Positions 13,921-17,571 of a stretch of DNA of 17,571 nucleotides are shown here, piece by piece. The DNA lies in the NCBI GenBank assembly GCA_030669135.1, contig DAOVEE010000016.1, forward strand, positions 1-17,571, written 5' to 3'. This DNA is from Candidatus Bathyarchaeota archaeon. GTDB lineage: Archaea; Thermoproteota; Bathyarchaeia; TCS64. The position numbers and the translations under genes were made by a program. Numbering within the stretch: the first letter of the stretch is position 1; each line of letters opens with the position of its first letter. A model generated the notes under the pieces. That model did no database searches. It was not told the origin of the DNA and saw only the letters and a program-made list of their open reading frames with translations.

Positions 13921-15620
13921 ACACCTCCCTGAGCCTTAACCACTCGTTGCGTGGGCAGGTACGCGTCCTCGACGGGGTAGTTCCTGAAGCTGACCGTGTA
14001 ATATTTCTTGAAGTCGGCCTCAAGCTCCTTCACCAGCTCCTGCTCCAGCTCGGGCGGCGTCTCCGCCTTAACCCAGTAGGTGGAGCCCAGCGGCGTGGAG
14101 GTCACCTCCCCGTCCTTGACCACCACCTCCCCTCCCTTTATCGTGTAGCTTGCCAGCCTGAACGCCCTCTCGATCTCGGCGTACTGGCTGGGCCTCCACT
14201 TGGATGGGTCAACATCGTACACGCTGACGTCCGCGTCCGCGCCGACGCCGAGGTGGCCTTTATCCTTGAAGCCCAGGACCTTGGCGGTTGCGGCGCGGGT
14301 GACTATGGCTACCTCGTTGAAGGTGTACTCCCTGTAGTTGCCGGCCAAGCTCGTCTTCTTCATCACCGCCTTGTTGCTCTCAAGCATGGTGTCTGTGCGG
14401 GCCTTCCTGCTCATGAGCCACGCGAGGACCTTGGGGTAGTAGATGAAGGGGCCGCCGTTGGGGTGGTCCGTGGTCATGTAGACGCGCCACGGGTCCTTGA
14501 CCATGAGCGCTATCTCTAGGCCGATGCCCCACTGTATGGCGTTGGCGGGGTTGTTCTTCTTGAATGTGTAGGGGACCACGCCTGCGCCGGCCTCCATCTC
14601 GACGTCGCTGTTCACCCACTTGTTGCCGGTGAGGCCATGGAGCCTGAACTGCCATGGGCCGTCCCCCGTCATCGTCGTGGTGTCGGTGAATATGACCTGC
14701 CCCATGTCCAGGGTGACGTGGGGGTGAGCGTTGACGTACTTGGCGACCTTGCTTGCGCCCGACTTGAGGGTCATCCAGCTGTCGCCGTCTAGGGCGTTGA
14801 ACTGGCAGTGGACGACGTGTACGGTGTTCTTCCTGCCCTTCGTGGGCTTGACGCCGGCCACCGCGTCCATGGTGTCAACGGTGGTCTCCCAGTTCCCCGG
14901 TATCCCCAGGTTGTTGCAGTGGAGGTGGATGGTGTGGGGCAGCCCCAGCTCCTCGTTAGCCTCCGCCAGCATTGTGACCACCTGGCGGGGCGTCACGTCG
15001 AAGCCCTCCACGTTGCCGTCCAGGCCGTCGACGTTGCGGCCCCACTTCCAGTTCTCCACGCCGCCCGGGTTAACGATCTTGACGGCGTAGCCCTTGGTCA
15101 CTTTGAGGAGCCAGGCCATGAACGCCTTGAGCTTCTCCTTGTCGCCCTCCCTGACGTACTTGAGGGTGAAGTAGTTGTTCCCGAAGAGTGTGAACGCCGC
15201 CTTGTCTATGATGGGGGTGTCGTTGAGCTCCTCGTGGACGTGCCTAGCGCCGATGGGAGGCATCGCTGCCTCCATCACCGACGTGTACCCCATCTGGGCG
15301 TACCTGTAGCCGGTGACGAAGGTGGAGGGGCAGCTGTACCCTACGCCGCCCCTAGTGTGCTTGCTCCTGGGCACGGGGTCCTTCCTATGGTCCTCCGGCC
15401 GGAGGAGCCTGCCGAGGTTGATCTTGCTGCCCGCGATGTGGCTGTGTATGTCGACGCCCCCCGGCATCACGGTCTTCCCCTTGGCGTCGATGACCTTGGC
15501 GTCCCTCTCCGGTACCTCCTCCACGACCTTGCCGGCGCTGAGGTGGATGTCCATCCTCTCGCCGTCGACGCCGCTTAGAGGGTCGTAGACGTACCCGCCC
15601 TTGACTATAATGTCCTTCAA
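13911..15620 (-). CDS. fwdA: Formylmethanofuran dehydrogenase subunit A FwdA (formate/methanofuran condensing)
   Basis: The 569-residue amidohydrolase-fold subunit joins formate, delivered by a tunnel from FwdB, to methanofuran at a binuclear metal site. Visible ligand candidates are H59 and H61 in GVDIHSHIAG, K181 in YAVKIVNPGG (carboxylated lysine), H232/H234 in IHLHCNNLG, H268/H271 in HVVHCQFN, and D385 in MTTDHPNGG. The C-terminus carries the usual small beta sandwich (KGGEVVVKDGEV). The length fits archaeal FwdA. The start is TTG at 15620: it overlaps the fwdB stop as TTGA, and GGAGG lies nine bases upstream. No ATG matches the conserved N-terminus KDIIVKGGYVYDP better. Confidence 0.95.
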   Translation of the reverse strand: MKDIIVKGGYVYDPLSGVDGERMDIHLSAGKVVEEVPERDAKVIDAKGKTVMPGGVDIHSHIAGSKINLGRLLRPEDHRKDPVPRSKHTRGGVGYSCPSTFVTGYRYAQMGYTSVMEAAMPPIGARHVHEELNDTPIIDKAAFTLFGNNYFTLKYVREGDKEKLKAFMAWLLKVTKGYAVKIVNPGGVENWKWGRNVDGLDGNVEGFDVTPRQVVTMLAEANEELGLPHTIHLHCNNLGIPGNWETTVDTMDAVAGVKPTKGRKNTVHVVHCQFNALDGDSWMTLKSGASKVAKYVNAHPHVTLDMGQVIFTDTTTMTGDGPWQFRLHGLTGNKWVNSDVEMEAGAGVVPYTFKKNNPANAIQWGIGLEIALMVKDPWRVYMTTDHPNGGPFIYYPKVLAWLMSRKARTDTMLESNKAVMKKTSLAGNYREYTFNEVAIVTRAATAKVLGFKDKGHLGVGADADVSVYDVDPSKWRPSQYAEIERAFRLASYTIKGGEVVVKDGEVTSTPLGSTYWVKAETPPELEQELVKELEADFKKYYTVSFRNYPVEDAYLPTQRVVKAQGGVWK

Positions 15621-16903
15621 TATGCTCGTCCTCCCATCCTCTTGATCATCATTTCAAGCACCTCCGCGTCCGAGTGCACGCCCTCCCTGGGCTCCACCAG
15701 CTTACTCAGCCTCAGCGGGACGCCGTCCATCCTGTACGCGGTGCCCTCGGCCTCGACGCCCGCCGTGGCGACGGGTATTACCACCTTGCTCAGCATCGTC
15801 GTCGGCGTCACCTTATGGTCCAGGGTCACGACGGGTATCTTGGCGAGGTTCCTGACGACGCCGGCGGGGAACGTCGAGACTGGGTCCGACGCTATCACGA
15901 GCGCCGAGTCCGCCTCACCCCTCGCCAGCATGTCTATGGATGTGTATTCTCCGGGGTTGTACCTTGGGTAGCCCCTGCTGAAGTCTACGGCGTAAGGGTA
16001 CCCCGTCTGCCACGTCGTCACAGTGTTAGCTCCTCCCACGTTGTAGTGGCCCCTCATGGGCGTTAGCAGGAACTTGGTGTGGTTGTTCAGCTCGGCGACG
16101 AGCCCGACGGCGGCGTCGATGTTCATGTGCCGCCCCTCGCTCTGGGTGAGCCCCAGCCCGAAGAAGACAATGCCGAACTTGGCCGTCTTCATCCTCTCCG
16201 CGAGCTCCGTCACCTTCTCCCTCGGGACCCCCGCGACGCTCTCTGCTAATAATTCATGGCCCCTCACGGCTGCTCTCAGCGCCTGGAGGAGCTCGAAGTC
16301 CCTGTTGGGCTCCACCTTCACATACTCGTCCGCCAGCCGCGTGGTCCCCGTCTTCCTTATGTCAACCGCGACGATGTACCTGTCCTTCCTGCCGTTGGGG
16401 ATGAACCTTCCCTTCGCCATCCCTGAGTACCGTATTATGTGCCGCAGGTGGGCCTGGGACGGGTTGGAGCCCCAGAAGATCACCAGGTCGGCGCGGTTCT
16501 TGACCTCCCCCAGGGTGGTCTTGGACTCGCCCACCTGCTGGAGGGCGAGGATCGTCGGGCCGTGGCACACCGAGGAGGTGTTGTCGACGACGCCGCCTGC
16601 AAGCTCCGCGAGCTCCACGGCCTTGGCGATGGCCACGCACTCGGTGGAGCTGAGGCCGTACACAAGCGGCCTCATGGAAGTTGAGAGTATGTCCGCCGCG
16701 GCATCCACCGCCTTCTCCAGCGGCACCTCGACGCCGTCGACGGTCGGGGCCTCCAGCCTGTTCTTCTCGTGGTTCAGGAACTTGCTGCGGGAGATGCCGC
16801 ACGCGTTCTTGACGCCCTTCACGTGGCCGTCCTCCACGGTGACCTCCAGGTCGTCGCACAGGCAGCCGCAGAAGGGGCAGACCACGTCGGTGAACACGGT
16901 CAC
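15617..16903 (-). CDS. fwdB: Formylmethanofuran dehydrogenase subunit B FwdB/FmdB (CO2-reducing)
   Basis: The 428-residue subunit is the tungsten or molybdenum bis-pterin catalytic unit that reduces CO2 to formate. N-terminal C9, C12, C16 and C35 (VVCPFCGCLC...NACG) match the [4Fe-4S] site. C113 in SSVCHGPT is the metal ligand, so this is the cysteine form and not the selenocysteine form found in some methanogens. IFWGSNPSQAHLRH (about 144-157) is the pterin-binding stretch. The start is GTG at 16903, overlapping the fwdD stop as GTGA, with GGGAGG upstream. The metal (W or Mo) cannot be told from sequence. Retention of the catalytic cysteine separates it from the inactive bacterial FhcB. Confidence 0.95.
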   Translation of the reverse strand: MTVFTDVVCPFCGCLCDDLEVTVEDGHVKGVKNACGISRSKFLNHEKNRLEAPTVDGVEVPLEKAVDAAADILSTSMRPLVYGLSSTECVAIAKAVELAELAGGVVDNTSSVCHGPTILALQQVGESKTTLGEVKNRADLVIFWGSNPSQAHLRHIIRYSGMAKGRFIPNGRKDRYIVAVDIRKTGTTRLADEYVKVEPNRDFELLQALRAAVRGHELLAESVAGVPREKVTELAERMKTAKFGIVFFGLGLTQSEGRHMNIDAAVGLVAELNNHTKFLLTPMRGHYNVGGANTVTTWQTGYPYAVDFSRGYPRYNPGEYTSIDMLARGEADSALVIASDPVSTFPAGVVRNLAKIPVVTLDHKVTPTTMLSKVVIPVATAGVEAEGTAYRMDGVPLRLSKLVEPREGVHSDAEVLEMMIKRMGGRAY

Positions 16904-17295
16904 TTCCTATCGCCTCCCAGGCTCTTCACAAGCTCCTCGATGGATTTGACCTTGCCCTTGGTCGGCGCCACCGTGGCCTCTATGCCCTTGAATATGGGCG
17001 TCCCTGTGCCCTCCGTCTCGTATCCGTAGACCTGGTTCGCCCATGGGCCGTACGGGAAGAACACCATGCCGCCTTCCAGCTCCTTGGAGGGCCTCCAGTT
17101 CACCACGACCGAGCCGTGCCGCGTCTCCACTGAGACCGCATCGCCTTCCTTTAGCTTCATCTTCGCCGCGTCTTCTGGGCAGAGCTGGACATGGTTCACG
17201 CTCTTGACGTAGTTATCCGATGTCTTTCCCTCCTCGAGGCCGATCCCCTGCTGGGCGGTCCTCCCCGAGACGAGGGTTACCTTAAGCTTGGACAC
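16900..17295 (-). CDS. fwdD: Formylmethanofuran dehydrogenase subunit D FwdD
   Basis: The 131-residue protein is the molybdopterin-dinucleotide-binding beta-barrel domain that completes the FwdB active site as a separate chain. It begins SKLKVTLVSGRTAQQGIG, has YVKSVNHVQLCPEDAAKMKL and GDAVSVETRHGSVVV (the classic barrel strand), then FFPYGPWANQVYG. An open frame runs about 32 codons farther upstream but reads through the mch stop region as arginine- and histidine-rich, non-family sequence. The GTG at 17295 is chosen: GAGGGGAT lies eight bases upstream and the product then has the normal FwdD length. It sits 20 bases after mch and overlaps fwdB by four bases. Confidence 0.92.
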   Translation of the reverse strand: MSKLKVTLVSGRTAQQGIGLEEGKTSDNYVKSVNHVQLCPEDAAKMKLKEGDAVSVETRHGSVVVNWRPSKELEGGMVFFPYGPWANQVYGYETEGTGTPIFKGIEATVAPTKGKVKSIEELVKSLGGDRK

Positions 17296-17315
17296 CTTGC
17301 AATCCCCTCTGGCTC

Positions 17316-17571
17316 CTAATTCTCTACGGAGCTCTTGATGATGCCGTCGTTGACCTCGCCGTAGGTGAACGTGGCGCCCGTCTTGGCGCACGTCAGGGTG
17401 ATGGCGGCCGGCGCGAAAAGGGCTGGGTCTACCTTCGTGAAGTCGAAGTCGACGGCCTTGTATATCTCGTAGCTTGTCTTCCCGTAGTCGCCGCAGTTGC
17501 TCGAAGGCGCCTTCACGGCTATCTCCTTCAGCTTCTCCTCGTCCTCGTCCACCACGTAGCTGGTTACGCCG
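17316..17571 (-). CDS. mch: Methenyl-H4MPT cyclohydrolase Mch, C-terminal fragment
   Basis: The frame is open to the right edge, so only the last 84 or so residues are present. They carry hallmarks of the Mch C-terminus: KAPSSNCGDYGKTSYEIYK, then DFDFTKVDPALFAPA, then TGATFTYGEVND and a short tail ending SSVEN. Mch interconverts N5-formyl-H4MPT and methenyl-H4MPT in the cytoplasm, the step after Ftr. A GTG at 17555 is internal and not the real start. It lies 20 bases before fwdD in the same direction, so the operon promoter is outside the window. The identification rests on a short but characteristic fragment. Confidence 0.85.
   Translation of the reverse strand, partial: GVTSYVVDEDEEKLKEIAVKAPSSNCGDYGKTSYEIYKAVDFDFTKVDPALFAPAAITLTCAKTGATFTYGEVNDGIIKSSVEN

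Noticed and set aside
14808..15578. Rightward 256-codon open frame inside fwdA
   Set aside because: Antisense of the conserved FwdA metal-site region; no support for coding.
16056..16949. Rightward 297-codon Ser/Thr/Pro-rich open frame inside fwdB
   Set aside because: Low-complexity antisense shadow of FwdB.
17296..17391. Upstream extension of fwdD to an ATG at 17391
   Set aside because: The extra 32 residues are Arg/His-rich, overlap the mch coding region in another frame, and lack family similarity; GTG 17295 has a proper ribosome site.
1..17571. CRISPR array, transposon or integrase remnants, tRNA genes
   Set aside because: No regularly spaced repeats, transposase-like proteins, terminal inverted repeats or cloverleaf-like sequences were seen on reading both strands.

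Overview
The window is a compact, high-G+C archaeal locus that encodes most of the archaeal Wood-Ljungdahl (reductive acetyl-CoA) pathway. Archaeal origin is indicated by the archaeal-type five-subunit CO dehydrogenase/acetyl-CoA synthase (CdhABCDE, with a short CdhC lacking the bacterial AcsB N-terminal domains and a separate CdhB), by enzymes of the methanofuran and tetrahydromethanopterin (H4MPT) branch, by AT-rich TATA-like elements in front of operons, and by strong GGAGGTGA-type ribosome sites with frequent GTG and TTG starts. No methyl-coenzyme M reductase or Mtr gene is present here. The use of MetF/MetV where a methanogen would have Mer points to a non-classical lineage, for example a Bathyarchaeia-like or other TACK/Asgard-type acetyl-CoA-pathway archaeon. 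That lineage guess is inference only.

Layout. Positions 1-48 hold the first codons of a leftward gene for a probable membrane protein, followed by about 240 bp of intergenic DNA. At 293-1434 a rightward pair encodes an iron-sulfur flavoprotein (Isf-like) and an archaeoflavoprotein AfpA/DmrX. These run head-on into a leftward metF-metV pair (3010-1435). From a shared AT-rich intergenic region (3020-3160) the rightward cdhA-cdhB-cdhC-cdhD-cdhE operon (3161-10235) reads away from metF. It collides, sharing a CTAG stop palindrome, with a long leftward operon that enters at the right edge: mch (partial), fwdD, fwdB, fwdA, ftr, fwdC, mptN and a nucleotidyltransferase-fold gene of unknown role.

How it works together. 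Fwd fixes CO2 onto methanofuran, Ftr moves the formyl group to H4MPT (or a relative), and Mch makes methenyl-H4MPT. A methylene dehydrogenase (Mtd) is needed next but is not in the window. MetF/MetV is the likely methylene-to-methyl reductase. CdhD/CdhE carries the methyl group on a corrinoid, and CdhA/CdhB/CdhC reduces CO2 to CO and condenses CO, methyl and CoA to acetyl-CoA. MptN adds glutamate to the pterin, and AfpA/DmrX may finish pterin reduction or shuttle electrons, so carrier synthesis and carrier use are clustered. The most interesting points are the bacterial-type MetFV inside an H4MPT pathway, the fwdB-fwdA-ftr-fwdC order that resembles the bacterial fhc operon, and the unassigned nucleotidyltransferase closing the operon. 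I found no mobile element, CRISPR array, tRNA or rRNA. No gene-free stretch exceeds about 245 bp.
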